Shown here: positions 44,874 through 56,372 of the stretch, piece by piece | How positions within the stretch are numbered: the stretch's first letter is position 1 | Layout of the letters: each line of letters opens with the position of its first letter | Source of the DNA: Nelumbo lutea | Lineage: Eukaryota > Streptophyta > Magnoliopsida > Proteales > Nelumbonaceae | Assembly (NCBI GenBank): GCA_022828595.1 | Contig: JAKGHH010000001.1 | Location: forward strand, 123,516,999 to 123,580,998 | DNA length: 64,000 nucleotides | Reading direction: 5' to 3' | Notes under the pieces: generated by a model | The model's input: only the letters and a program-made list of their open reading frames with translations | Databases searched by the model: none | What the model was told of the DNA's origin: nothing | Program-made: the position numbers and the translations under genes

Positions 44874-45549
44874 ACCCAAGGGGTTCTGAAAAGGGGTTGG
44901 ATTCTGCCCTCAGTTAAGAGGGAAGGCTAATAATGAGAAGTTCAAGGGTAGAGGAAGAAGAGAATGCCCAAGCAAGAAGAGGGGTTTCTGCTTGTAGTTC
45001 GCCAAAGCCACTACTGCCACCTCTAGAATCGGATCCAACCATTTTAATTCAGTTTTAGATTTAACTTTCGTTCTTTAATTTCTAGTTTGATTTTTCCTTC
45101 TTGCAAATTTACTTTTATTTAGTTTACTTTTTGCTTTGTTTCTTTTTTGCAAATCTAGAATTTGGCCAAGTAAGATGGAAGGCCTAGCTCGAGAAGTTTG
45201 AGGGTCAAAGGAGAGATCTGAAGACAGCTACTTCTGATCGGATTACAAACTTTATTTATTTATTTATTTCTGTTATTTATTTATTTGTATGCACTTTTCA
45301 CTTTCAGTAGTGTTCGGATTTTATTTTTAATGAATTCCAATTTAATTAATTAAATTTTTGTGTTTCTACAATCTCCAATCGTGTTATTTTTTTTGAATTG
45401 AAGTATGTAATGATTTTCCCTCGCTTCCCTGTGGATACGACCCCTTTCTCACCACTAACTGCATTTGTAGTTATTTTGAGAATTGGGAAATTTATAAATT
45501 ATTAAACTGGTGTTCCGAAGTGGTTAATGACATGCTTCCAGCTACACCA
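44874..45549 (+). repeat. E2 5' LTR, 3' half only (copy b)
   Basis: It matches the last 680 bp of 51579-53048, including the GTGGATACGACCCCTTTCTCACC and AAATTTATAAATTATTAAA blocks, and ends CTACACCA. The 5' half has been lost at the junction with the leader fragment. Divergence from copy d is roughly 10-15% in the parts compared by eye. Confidence 0.8.
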
Positions 45550-45555
45550 AGTTTT

Positions 45556-45572
45556 TGGCACTGTTGTCAGGG
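45556..45572 (+). other. E2 primer-binding site (Asp-tRNA type)
   Basis: TGGCACTGTTGTCAGGG is a decayed form of TGGCGCCGTTGCCGGGG, six bases inside the LTR. Confidence 0.75.
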
Positions 45573-47430
45573 AATCAACAGAGAAAAAATTTTATTTGCT
45601 TTGTCTGGATTTGTTTCATTATTATTATTTTTTTTATTTTCATTTGATTACTTGATCTGTAATCTCATTTTAATTCTTGTTTCTCTTTGATTTTGTTGGA
45701 CGTAATAGCAAAAGGTGGGGTACCAGAGCATTACTGGACTGCCGAAGAAAAGAGAATAGAAGAGAAATTGGATTGCGTTTCAGGTGTAATCGTCCCATTT
45801 TATTTTTGTCTTTTTTTTTGTTTTTATCTTCGAATCTTTTTTTTGGTAAAATAGTGTTTTTGAATTCTTCATTAATTAATTTTTTTATAGATCCAATTTA
45901 TTTTTTTTAAGTTTTATTTTCTTTTTCGTTTTGTTCTTGGATCTAGTTTTTTTCTTTATTTTAATTTCTTGAGCGAATATCTGTTTTATTAGGTTCATTT
46001 TTTCAGATAAAAAAATTTACTTCATTTATTTTATTTTTTTGTAGCATAAACTTCTTTTTTTATTTTCGGTTTAATCCTTAGAATATCAATTTTTCTTGTT
46101 AGAATTTATTTTTGTAGTTGTTAATATTTTTTTTTTAGCAAAATTGCTGCTGTAATTATTTGTTGCTTTAGTTAATTGCCCTTTAATTAGTTAACTAGTT
46201 GAATAAGTAATTGTTAATAGGAAATTATTCTAATTTTTTAATTTGAGTTTAAATTTCAAAATTTGAATTTAAATTTAAATTTAAATTCGATGAATTTGAA
46301 TTTGAATTTGAATCTAAATTTCAAAATTTAAATTTCAAATTTTGAATTTAAAAAGAAATTCAAAAATAATTCAAAAAAAATCAATAGATATTTTAAAATT
46401 TTTGCATTTGCATTCCAACATTTAGGGTTTGATATGCTAGAGCATGCATCATATAGGATTATTTAATTGTTGAAATTATCTTGTTAGTTGTGAATGTGTT
46501 AGGTTTTCTTTTTTATTATTTTTTTAATTGCTTCTTTGGCTTAGTTTATTTTATTATTTTATGTTAAATTGTTGAATTGCATATTAGAAGTAGTTGTTAA
46601 AGCTTTGTAATTAGTTGCATTTATTTTGTTTATTGTGTTTTCCATTAATCCATTTAAGGGCAATCCAAATTAAATAAGATAAGGTGGGGATTTCATCACC
46701 CTTCCTTGGCCCGAAAATCACCATCCTTTCATGTGTGGTTCACCCTGAACCCTAATTTAAAATTTGGATAGCAAGATCCTTTAGGGAGCTCACATTTGGT
46801 TCAAAAGTGTGCTAAATCTTGGGGAAACTTGTGATTACTTTCCATAACCGATGGTTGGTGTCTAAGGAAAGAGGTTAAAAGGCTAAGCCTAAGCGGGTTT
46901 TGTGGTTACTTAATTAGGTGCTTGCGAGAGCAAGGAAAACCTCCCACATCCCCACCTCTTACCTACCTAACCAAAGGAAGTGGTGTAATTCCAAGTGAAC
47001 CAAAGAGGATTCACATTGGTTGAACCGTTGGTTTAGGAAACCTTAGGTCAGCCCGTAGGTCATGGGTTTGAATTGTTTGCATTTTTTTAAATTTAAAAAT
47101 TCAAATATCAATTTGAATTTAAATTTCAAATTTCAAAAAAAGAGAAAATAAAAAAAATTTAAAAATTCAAATTTGAATTTAAATTTTAAGAATTTAAGTT
47201 TTAAAATCTAAATTTGAATTTAAATTTCAAATTTCAAATATAAAAATTTGAAAAAAGAGAAAATTAAAAAAATTAAAAATTCAAAATTGAGTTTAAATTT
47301 CAGAATTTAAATTTCAAAATCTAAATTTGAAATTAAAATTCAAAATTTATATTTCAAATTTCAAAATAAAAGAAGAGAAAGGTGGTTAAAACAAAATAAG
47401 AGAAAATGAATTCAATGGCCAGAGTTTGTG
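45573..47430 (+). other. E2 (family G1) untranslated leader
   Basis: A T-rich leader (45600-46230) is followed by AAATTT-type low-complexity tracts (46240-46400 and 47085-47365), with the conserved G1 block between (46600-47060). The N-terminal capsid coding expected before the knuckle region is not visible. Short frames such as 45677-45910 are unlikely to be genes. Confidence 0.65.
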
Positions 47431-48079
47431 GAATGAGAAACTACTTCCAATTTGAGCCATGGATAAATTGGAACCATGTGTCTCAACAATTAGATAAGAT
47501 TAATGGGATGGCCAAGGACTTGATCAAGTCCTTGCATTTCATCAACAAATTAGCCCATACCTAACCTTGTCATCTTACCCAACAAGTTCCATCTGTGCAA
47601 GCCTGACCCATCATGTTAGCTAGTGCCCTGTGGCGGGCCCATGTCAACCAGTCATGCTAGACCAAGTACATGCGGCCAACGGATTTTTCCAATCCAATGC
47701 TAACCCATTCTTTTGCCCATATAACCCTAGGTGGGAAAATCAGCCCAACTTCACTTATAGGGTCCAAGTCCAAGAAACCCCCTGCCAGATATGCACTCTC
47801 AATGGTTTGAAGCCCAGACTAACTATGAGTACAATGATTACCCTAGGACACAACCGGCTCAACCATGTCAAACTTACATACAATCCTAGTAGTACCACCC
47901 ATCTAACTTCATGGCCTAGCAATTTCAAAGGCCACAAGTGTAGAGTCAATTCCAATAGATGTACCTTAGGAACCAACTGGTCCAACCTTATCAGGCTTAC
48001 CCACAACCTCCTCAGACCCGTATATTTGATGACCAATTCATGCAGCTTCAGTAGCTGATTCTAAATCAGCAGCAGTCCA
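47431..48079 (+). pseudogene. E2 gag, knuckle region
   Basis: NHVSQQLDKINGMAKDLIK, a decayed knuckle (SSICASLTHHVS.CP), DQVHAANGFFQSNANPF and YNPRWENQPNF match the end of gag in G1-1 (29960-30260). A glutamine-rich stretch (QFQRPQVQSQFQ, QPPQTRIFDDQFMQLQ) runs up to the inverted LTR, with frame changes and stops. The reading resumes at 49395. Confidence 0.7.
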
Positions 48080-49394
48080 ATCCTCACGTAACCTTAAACA
48101 ACGTAGTACGTGGTGAGGAAGGGGTCAAACCCACAGGGAAGCAAGGGAAACATTATTATTTTCCTATTTCGGACAAATAAAAAGATAATGGAATTGGGGA
48201 TTGTAGGAAATAATAAAATAAAATTTATTAATGCTGAAATTAAAGGTTTGAAATTAAAGACAATAATAAAAATTCAAAAATAAAAGAACACTGAAATCAA
48301 CGAAAGAAATAAATAAAAGTGATCCAAAATTCGAATCTAGTGGCGGTAGCTATTGATTGGTTGGACGGCTTACAAGAACCCCTCCTGACAAGATCTGGGC
48401 ATCCTTCTGTTCTTCAGCCGTCGAACCCCTCGAGACACTTTAACCTTGAACCGGATGAATTCGGATATGCAAAACACACAAACGAACACAAATTAAATCT
48501 AAAAGATTGTTGAAATGAAAATAGAATGAAAGAAATTAAAGAAAATAAAATGATGGTTGTTCAGATCCAGTGGTAGTAGTTGCATATTGGTTGAACAACT
48601 TGTAGGAACCCCTCCTTACAAGAACTGGGCATCGTCCCCTTCTACAACCCTTGAACTCCTCAAGAAAGCTTAGCCTTGTAACTGGGTGAATTGACCAACC
48701 CCTTCTTTAGGGCCCTTGGGGTCCTTTTTATAGAGAAGGGTGGATAAAATTGGGATTAGAGAGAAAGAAGAGGGTGGCGGCTAGGTTTTTTTGCAAAAAT
48801 ATGAACACCCTAGGGTTTAGAATGAAGGGTTAGAATTGTCCTAAGGTGATCCTAAGGTTGAAAAGAAAAAGGAGAAGGCACCCAATATTATGTAGGGATG
48901 AGATTTAATGGGTAAAGGATGAATAGTGAATATTAGAAGTTAGGTGGCTCCCTAGGGTTAGAATGCTTAAAAGAGAGTGCCCTAGAATGGATGGTGGAGA
49001 TTAGAAGGGATGGAAGGTGGAGATTTATCAGCTAAGGGCGGCTAGGGTTTAGTAAGGATGAAAAGAATGAGTTAGAAGGCACCCTAGGGTTCACTAAAGA
49101 GAGGGGAGCATGCTAATATAGTAGGAGGGGCATCATTCTGGATTTAGCAGATAGGGGCGCCCTCATGTACTCAGTTTTTCACAAAAACACCCCCTCTCTC
49201 ACCTGGACTTCACACCAGTTTCCCAAAAACTGCATTTCAGCCTTGAAACTCCCTAGTTTTCTCCAAAATTTGCACAGAGACCCTCAGAGATCACAATATT
49301 GAATTTAATTGGGAAAATGAGACATTTTGACTATTCTAAGGCCAAAAATACCCCTGAAATGATGCCCTTAAGACATCAAACTATAGAGTTATCA
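48080..49394 (-). repeat. Inverted G1 LTR inserted in E2 gag (copy c)
   Basis: The right edge reads CTATAGAGTTATCA, the inverse of the LTR start TGATAACTCTATAG. The left edge corresponds to a point about 75 bp short of the LTR 3' end (TCCTCACGTAACCTTAAAC), so it is truncated. It is closer to copy a (27306-28801), sharing the doubled GGGGTTCCTGCAAGC unit, than to copies b and d of E2. A 5-bp duplication cannot be tested because one end is lost. Confidence 0.8.
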
Positions 49395-49963
49395 AGAACC
49401 AAATAGGACAACTAGCCGAAGCCAAGGTGATGAGAGAAGTAGGGCAACTACCAAATCAACCGGTTGCGAATCTTAGAAATCAGCCACCGCGTTTTCCTAC
49501 ATAGCAAATTCAACCACCTCCTAAGAACTATCAGTTTGAAAATACCAAAGCTATTACAACCTTAAGGAGTGGGAGGATTTTAGAGGACTCATATGAGAAA
49601 AAGAAAGTTGAAAACATCAGTGAAGAAGAAAAGGAGCAAGAAAATCATAAGTTGGGGGGGAAAGGAAAAGGAAAGGAAAATTTAAAAGAAGAGCCTATAG
49701 TGAACCAACCTGTAGTTCCTTTTCCAACCACACTCACAGTCGGGCTGCTGCAAAAGACGAAAGAGACTTGCAATGAGGAGATCAGGGAGTTATTCAAGCA
49801 AGTACATATTAACATCCCTATCCTTGATGCGATCCAACATGTCCTGGCCTATGCCAAGTTCTTGAAAGATTTGTGTACTCAAAAAAAGGAGCCACGATCT
49901 GCCCCACAGAAAGTGATGATCTCGGCAGATGTTAGTACAGATCTCCTAAACAAACTTCCCTAG
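49395..49963 (+). pseudogene. E2 gag C-terminal part
   Basis: QIGQLAEAKVMREVGQLPNQP resumes the gag tail after the inverted LTR. AITTLRSGRILEDSYEKKK is the conserved LRSGR block; VPFPTTLTVGLLQKTKETCNEEIRE and LFKQVHINIPILDAIQ, YAKFLKDLCTQKK follow, then LLNKLP and a stop at 49961. These are the standard blocks immediately before the protease in this Gypsy class. Confidence 0.85.
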
Positions 49964-50539
49964 AAAATGAAAGACCCTAGTGCTCCTCTCATAAGCTATG
50001 TCATCTCTAGAATCAATTTTGATCGAGCCCTATTGGATCTTGGGGCTAGTGTAAATCTGCTTCTATTAATTATTTATGAAAGGTTCAGGATCGACGAGTT
50101 AAAACCTACCCCGGTAAATTTGCAACTCGCTGATCAGTCAGTCAAGACTCCTCGAGGTGTTATTGAGGACATCATTGTCAGGATAGAGGATTGTTACTTC
50201 CTAGTAGATTTTGTCGTCCTAGACATGACCCAAACCAAGGAACTGAACCATAACCCGATAATCTTAGGACGTCCATTTCTAGCAATGGCCAATGCAAACA
50301 TCAACTGTAAATCAGGAAAAATGGACATTTCATTTGGGGAGCAGAAAGTCCAGTTAAATGTATTTAGTGCCACTAAGTATCCAAACCTAGGGGAAGATGA
50401 GTTCAAGGTAGATGTAGTGGACGATCTTTTAGATGCCCTGCCTACCCCTTGGTTAGCCCAATCTGAGCACTGTCTATGTGAAGAAGAAAAGAGAGTCTGG
50501 GAGTGTAGAGGGGAGAAGTGCGCGAATGTGTCTGGCTGA
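49964..50539 (+). pseudogene. E2 aspartic protease
   Basis: KMKDPSAPLISYVI leads to ALLDLGASVNLL with catalytic Asp at 50036-50038, then PVNLQLADQSVKTPRGVIED, FVVLDM, NPIILGRPFLAMANANI and GKMDISFGEQKVQLNVF. A full-length domain in one frame. It joins directly to post-pol sequence (GACGTTAAAC at about 50541), so RT, RNase H and integrase are deleted. Confidence 0.85.
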
Positions 50540-51578
50540 AGACGTTAAACTTAGTGCTAGTTAGGTGGAAATCCAACGTAGTTTTTGTTTATAGGATTAG
50601 AGTTTTTGGTTTTTGATTCGAGGCCGGTTGGTAGACCTTGAACTGCTCAGGAAAACCCTATTGATTGTTCCCTTTGGCCCAAGTCCTTTGTGCATCAGTC
50701 TAGTCATGCCATTAGGGACAATGACACTTAAGTTGGAGGATGAGGAAAGAGAGAAAATTTTGAAAAAAAAATTGAGAAGCTAAGCCTTTAAATATGTAGA
50801 ATTAAAAGTTCATTGAAAATTTTAAAAATTCTTTCCATTAAAAGAGATTCCAAAATAGAATAAGTTGAGGAAACTGATAGAATAATATTTAATTTTGTAC
50901 AAATTGGTAGCAAGTGATAGGAGTCAAAATTGGTCTTATTTATATATTGTCGAAACCGTTTAGAAATTGGAAGATACTTCCAAGTATGCCCTTGTTAGAG
51001 ACAATTGACTACCCTGAACAATGTTTGAAAAAAAAAATAAACTAGGTCAATGGACAACTTAGACTTAGTAACCGGGTCTCTTCACCTAAGTCAAGTGTCG
51101 AGATTCGCATCAAACGAAATAGGGAATGCCAAAGACACTCACCTAACACTTAGTAACCGGGTCTTTTCACCTAAGTCAAGTGTTGAGATTCACGTCAAAT
51201 GGTGGATGGTAGAAATAAAAAATAAAAATAAAAATTAATATATATATATATGTGTGTGCATATCAAGTTCAGGGGTAAGAATCCACTGTCAGAAATGATA
51301 AGAATACCCCTTTGATTTTAAAAATCAATCTCAACTTATCAAGACAATCTGCAAATGGAAGGGTATATAAGATTTTTATGTCAAGTTTATGTAATGTTCA
51401 AAGCAAGATAGTTTTACCCCTTAAGAACAATACCAATCTATACAAAGTTTGAGAATTCTGGAATCAGGATACTTGGCTAATTTTGTCAAGGATGATCTTG
51501 CAATGGCAATGATCTCTTTACTCAGTGTAATTTTAAGGCTGCATTGCTAAGGGACTATCAATGGTAAAGTTGGGAGTG
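50540..51578 (+). other. E2 post-pol tail
   Basis: GACGTTAAACTTAGTGCTAG...AAATCCAACG and AGGGACAATGACACTTAAG (50710-50735) are conserved post-pol motifs of this class. A direct repeat of about 55 bp (CTTAGTAACCGGGTC... at 51064 and again 85 bp later at 51149) and an AT/GT microsatellite (51237-51258) follow. GTTGGGAGTG just before the 3' LTR is a weak polypurine tract. No gene. Confidence 0.65.
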
Positions 51579-53048
51579 TGATAACTCTATAGTTTGATGC
51601 CTTAAGGGCATCATCTCAGGGTTATTTTCGGCCTTAGAATAATCAAAATGTTCCCTTTTCTCAGTTAAATTCAATTTGTGACCTCTAATGGTCTCTATGA
51701 AAATTTGGTAGAAAATGAGAAATTTCATGGCTGAAAATGCAGTTTTTGGGAAGCTGGTGTAAATGCCAGCTGAGAGAGGGGGTGTTTTTGTGAAAAATTG
51801 AGCATAGGAGGGAGCCTCCTATCTGCTAAACCCCGAATGGCTCCCCTCCTACTGTATTAGCATACTCCTCTCTCCGTAGCAAACCCTAGGGCGCCTTTTC
51901 ATCCTTACCAAACCCTAGCCACCCCTAGCTGCTTAATCTCCACCTTCAATCTCTTTTAATCTTAACCGTTCATTCTAGGGCACTCTCTTTTTAGCTTTCT
52001 AACCCTAGGGTGCCACTTAACTTCTAATCCTCACCATTCAGCCTTTAGCCACTAGATATCAGCCCTCCATTCCATTCTCTATCACAGCCATCCACCCTAG
52101 GGCACCACCCACTCCTTGTAATCTCCACCTTTCAGCCCTAGGCGCCTAAATCTCTACCATTCAATTCTGAGTGCCCAAATCTTAGCCCTACATAATATTG
52201 GGCATCCCATCCTTCTCTTCTCAGCCTTAGGATCACCTTAGGACAATCCTGACCCTCCATTCTAAACCTTAGGGTGCCCATATTTTTGCTAAAACCTAAC
52301 TGTCGCCCGCCTCTTTCTCTCTAATCCCACTTTTATCCACCATTCTTTATAAAAAGGACCAAAGGGCTCTTGAGAAATGGTTGGATTCTGCCCTAGGTAA
52401 GATGGAAGGCTGATCTTGAGAAGTTCAAGGGTATAGGAAGAGGAAAATGCACAGGCAAGAGGAGGAGTTCCTGCTTACAGTTCGCCAAAGCCACTACTAC
52501 CACCTTTGGAATCGGATCCCAACAATTTTAATTTAGTTTTAGATTTAACTTATACTCTTTAATTTCTAGTCTAATTTTTCCTTCCTACAAATTTACTTTT
52601 ATTCAGTTGAATTTTTGCTTTGTTTCTTTTCTACAGATATGGAATTCGGTCGGGTAAGACAGAAGGCCTAGCTTGAGAAGTTTGAGGGTCAAAGGAGAGA
52701 TCCGGAGACTGCTACCTCTGATCGGATTACAAACTTTTTTATTTAGATTATTTAATTTATTTATTTCTGTTATTTATTTATTTATTTTTATGTACTTTTC
52801 ACTTTCAACAGTGTTCAAATTTTATTTTTAATGAATTCCAATTTAATTAATCAAATTTTTGTGTTTCTACAATCTCCAATCGTGTTATTTTTTTTGAATT
52901 GAAGTATGTAATGATTTTCCCTCGCTTCCCTGTGGATACGACCCCTTTCTCACCACTAACTGCATTTGTAGTTATTTTGAGAATCGAAAAAATTTATAAA
53001 TTATTAAGTTGGTGTTACGAAGTGGTTAATGACACGCTTCCGGACACA
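51579..53048 (+). repeat. E2 3' LTR (copy d)
   Basis: It begins TGATAACTCTATAGTTTGATG and ends CTTCCGGACACA. It aligns with copy a over its first two thirds (TTAAGGGCATCAT, CCCTAGGGCGCC, TAAACCTTAGG) and with copy b over its last third. It is immediately followed by the 165-bp array. Confidence 0.85.
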
Positions 53049-53660
53049 CTAGTATGTAGAGCCCAAAAATCCTAATCCGACGGCACCAAGATCACCCAAA
53101 TCCAACACCGTTTACCCCTTCATCCGAAAACCCAAAGCTGGAACCAATTCCGATCATCCAATCCGAGTCATTTTGATCATAAACCTCATTTCACATCAAA
53201 TCAGAAGTCCAAAACCATAAGTACGTAGATCCCAAAACCCCAAGTCCGACAACACCAAGATCACCCAAAACCGACACCGTTTACCCCTTCATCTCAAGAC
53301 CCGAAGCTGGAATCGATTCCGATCGTTCGGTTGGGGATCCTAAATCCTACCCACCAAAAAATCAGAAATCCAACACCATAGGTACATGGAGCCCAAAAAT
53401 CCAAGTCCGATAACACCAAGATCACTCGAATCCGACACCTCTTACCCCTTCACATCAAAACCCAAATCTGGAATCGATTCTGATCATCCGATCAGGATCA
53501 TCTCTGATCCTAAATCCTTCCCCCAAAAAACCTGAAATTCAATCCTGTAGATGTAGATCTCAAAATTCCAAGTCCAACGATACCAAGATCGTCCAATTCC
53601 AACACCGTTAACCTCTCCATCTTAAGACCCGAAGCTAGACTCGATATGGGCTCTCCGTTT
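53049..53660 (+). repeat. 165-bp tandem array, about four units
   Basis: The anchor CCAAGATCAC/CCAAGATCGTCC occurs at 53086, 53255, 53416 and 53583, spacing 169, 161 and 167 bp. Each unit reads GAGCCCAAAAATCC, AACACCAAGATCACCC, CGACACCGTTTACCCC, AAGACCCGAAGCTGG, CGATTCCGATC in that order. The last unit is partial. No open frame spans the array. Confidence 0.9.
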
Positions 53661-53992
53661 TGAATCATCTTCACAACAACTTTGAGCCTAGGGCATTCCA
53701 CGACCAAAACTTCCTCTCAGCCTCTAAAAACATTTTAAAAATCTAAGATTTGACCAACTAAGAGCCTCCAATCAATCAAGCCAATCACCTAAACTTGGAA
53801 TGCACAATATAGGTAAATTGGTGAAATTTTCCACTCTTTGTCTTGATTGATTGAGAGGATGTCTCCCAAAGTTGTCTTGACAGCCCATTCTCTCAATCAA
53901 TCTCCTTCCAAAAACCCTTTAAATGTCAACTATTGATCTTCCTAGTCTCCCAATCTTATCCCTTCATTCCCTTCTAGAATCCTCCCCAAAAA

Positions 53993-54004
53993 TCTATATA
54001 TACC
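53993..54004 (+). promoter_or_regulatory. TATA box of the Tat-like LTR
   Basis: TCTATATATACC is followed about 30 bp later by ATCCTAGACACACAAGAAAG, a likely start region. It lies 330 bp downstream of the 165-bp array. Confidence 0.55.
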
Positions 54005-55485
54005 ACCCTTTCTCACATCCTAGACACACAAGAAAGCCTAGAGAAATGATCCTACACTCACTAGCCTAAAGAAATCCCCCTTCAGTCATCCAGCATGTTT
54101 CCCAATGCCTGGGCTACAATTCAAACCCAAGATCAGCCAATGAATGATCAAGAGCACATACTACAAAAATCTCCAAGTAGAAATCATTGAAAATGTCCAC
54201 ACTATCATAGAGAATGCATCAATGAAGAGAAAGGCAAGTTCAGCTAGTTAAGTTCTTGAAAAAGGTACGCCCGTTATCACCCCAGCAGCATAATTTCTAT
54301 TCAGCCCCCTTTTTTTTTATTTCTCTTTGTAAGTAATTGAGTAGGGTTAGTCAGCAATCTCTTCGAAGATGAACTTTGTTGTTAAGGTTTCAAGTTTCTT
54401 CTTTCTGATAGTTTAGTAGTTCAATCATCATTCATCATAAGATTGGCCAGCGTTTTTTAGATTTCATGATTAACGTTTATTTTCTTCATTCATTTAGTTT
54501 TCTTTTCTTTGTTTTGTATTTCATTGGTATGTTTATTTATTTGTTTACTTTTATTTTTACACTTAAGGGGCACCGTTTTTAGCTAGATCATTTGCATGCA
54601 TCATGTTTAAACTTATTTAGCTCCATTGCTCTCCCTCTCCATCATCCTTTTCTAATAGTATTTGGACAATTTTCTCATCTAGTGTCGTTGCTGCTTGTTT
54701 TGTTCTCTTCTTTAGTTTAGTTTCATTACATCACATGATCGTATGTGTTGGAAAGTTTGTTAAACATATTAGGTAAATATTTTTGTTGAGTAGAATTCTC
54801 ATTAAACACACTCTACACCATTATAGGTATCCACACACATTTTCTTTACTTTTGGATGGCTTGTTCTCTGCTCCCAATTCATGTATATCCTTGTTCATGT
54901 TCTCCTTAGTATGAATTTTCTGATGTCCACGATATGACCATGTTACTAGTTGCACATTTAGCATTTCACATGTTTCCCTACCATTCCTTACTACTCATCT
55001 AATTTGCATTAGCTACTCAACTCTTTTTTTGATTAGTTATTATAGTCTTTGTGACCTATCATTTCTTTAGTTTGTTCATTAATATAGTCTTTCTTTTATC
55101 TCTCACTTTTTTTCTTAATTGGTTTTCCCTTTTGGCATGTTATGGTATAGTAGATCATTTGGATTTATTTTAATCTAGTCCATTAATTTTCTTATCTGTC
55201 TATATTAGCATGCCTCTTTAATTGTTTGTTTACGTTAGTTTTTTTTTTGATTGATTTATGCAATTCCAACAATTTGAAGTCCAAAATTATGAATAATCCT
55301 TGAAACATTGGTGAAGTAGAAGCCAGTTTAACCGGGTGTGTGTGGGGTGCCTAACACCTTCCCACACCGTACCTTGGTCCCAAACCCTAAGAATCTCGTA
55401 CCCATTGGGCAACGAGTCACCAAGAAAGAAAATGTTTTTTCTTGAAAGATACCAGGTTTTCCTAAATTCCCAATTTCAAAAATTT

Positions 55486-55498
55486 AGGTGATGACTCC
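55486..55498 (+). other. Primer-site-like block of the Tat-like LTR
   Basis: AGGTGATGACTCC resembles AGGTGGCGACTCC, the block just inside the 5' LTR of many plant Tat-type elements. GGGTCGGGTAGCCATAG at about 55527 is also typical of that leader. Confidence 0.5.
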
Positions 55499-55539
55499 AA
55501 ACACCATACCCCAATCTGCCCCCCCGGGTCGGGTAGCCA

Positions 55540-55835
55540 TAGTCACATTAAGTGTTACATCTCCAAAATTGAGCCTAAACTGAATTGTCAACGGCCCTTA
55601 CCGCAATGGGTCTCACATCATGCATACCTATTACAAGTGCATGTAGTGTATCGAGAGTTCATACATTTAGACCAAACACATTATCCACCAAGACAGTAGG
55701 GACCCTTCTTCCTCTACAAGTCACTGTGATGAACAATGGAAGACTGTGAGTAACACCATCTATTGGGATTTCATCATTTGAGAAAGTCATGACACGATGG
55801 GCCAAAATCATGTCGATCATCTATGCTAGCCTTTT
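55540..55835 (-). pseudogene. Gypsy protease remnant (minus strand)
   Basis: On the minus strand, with frame shifts: EIPIDGVTHSLPLFI, TVTCRGRRVPTVLVDN, then VFGLNVC in place of the usual GSALNVC after the catalytic VDN, and later NFGDVTLNVT. The order follows the Tat/Ogre-like protease. It joins, in opposite orientation, plus-strand LTR leader at about 55545. Confidence 0.6.
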
Positions 55836-56372
55836 TGGTTTTATACTTGGAAGGACAAGAGCCCTTTTGTAAACTTAGATAACCTGATTCCTGTAGTGTT
55901 TGAAAGATAATTATAGCCTGAGTACTAAAATCTGTGTGGGTATTTTTGCTAGTCGATCAATTAAATTGTATGGGGACTTTTCAATAGCTCTTAGGAAATC
56001 ATCAATTTCCTTGTTTTTGCTTTCTCCATCCGGCTCCTCCCCTATCATAGCCTTTCCTTTGTCTACTATGCTAGTCACCTGTCTTGGGGGCAAAAATCTT
56101 CCAAATCTTAATAAGGCTCCACGTTCTAGTTCAATTTGGATGAATTTTCTCCATAGAGTTATGGGTAGAGAATGATAAAGGGTTTTCATGGAAGATTGTC
56201 ATTGGATACAGTGGAAGGGGTGAAATGATTATTGGTAGACTGCGTGAAAGGGACTAGGATGCAGAAAGGAGGTCTGATGGTGTAAATGGTATCAAAAGGT
56301 GGTTGTATGCATGGCACTGGTACTATTTGGTAGGATCCTAATTAGAACAATCAACACTATAGGGTCCATAAA
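55836..56372 (-). pseudogene. Gypsy gag-protease linker (minus strand)
   Basis: A 92-codon frame (56189-55911) reads ITLWRKFIQIELERGALLRFG and later EIDDFLRAIEKSPYNLIDRL, AKIPTQILVLRLYNYL, which corresponds to the segment before protease in Tat-like elements (DDFL...YNIVDQL...PAKISVLSLL). The rest, to 56372, has no clear match. Confidence 0.6.

Larger units (their letters stand above)
53049..55480 (+). mobile_element. Tat-like Gypsy LTR (plus strand) with repeats in U3
   Basis: The parts in order are a 165-bp tandem array, a TATA box at 53993-54004 with a CACATCCTAGACACAC leader, a T-rich R/U5-like region, and at 55338-55370 the GGGGTGCCTAACACCTTCCC block shared with the minus-strand LTR at 24.5 kb. 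The GGTG.CGACTCC-like primer block follows at 55486. No recognised gene within. The left border is taken at the end of the E2 LTR. Confidence 0.5.

Noticed and set aside
53049..53660. CRISPR-like array of spaced repeats
   Set aside because: Whole 165-bp units are repeated, with no short constant repeats separated by unique spacers, and the DNA is plant nuclear.
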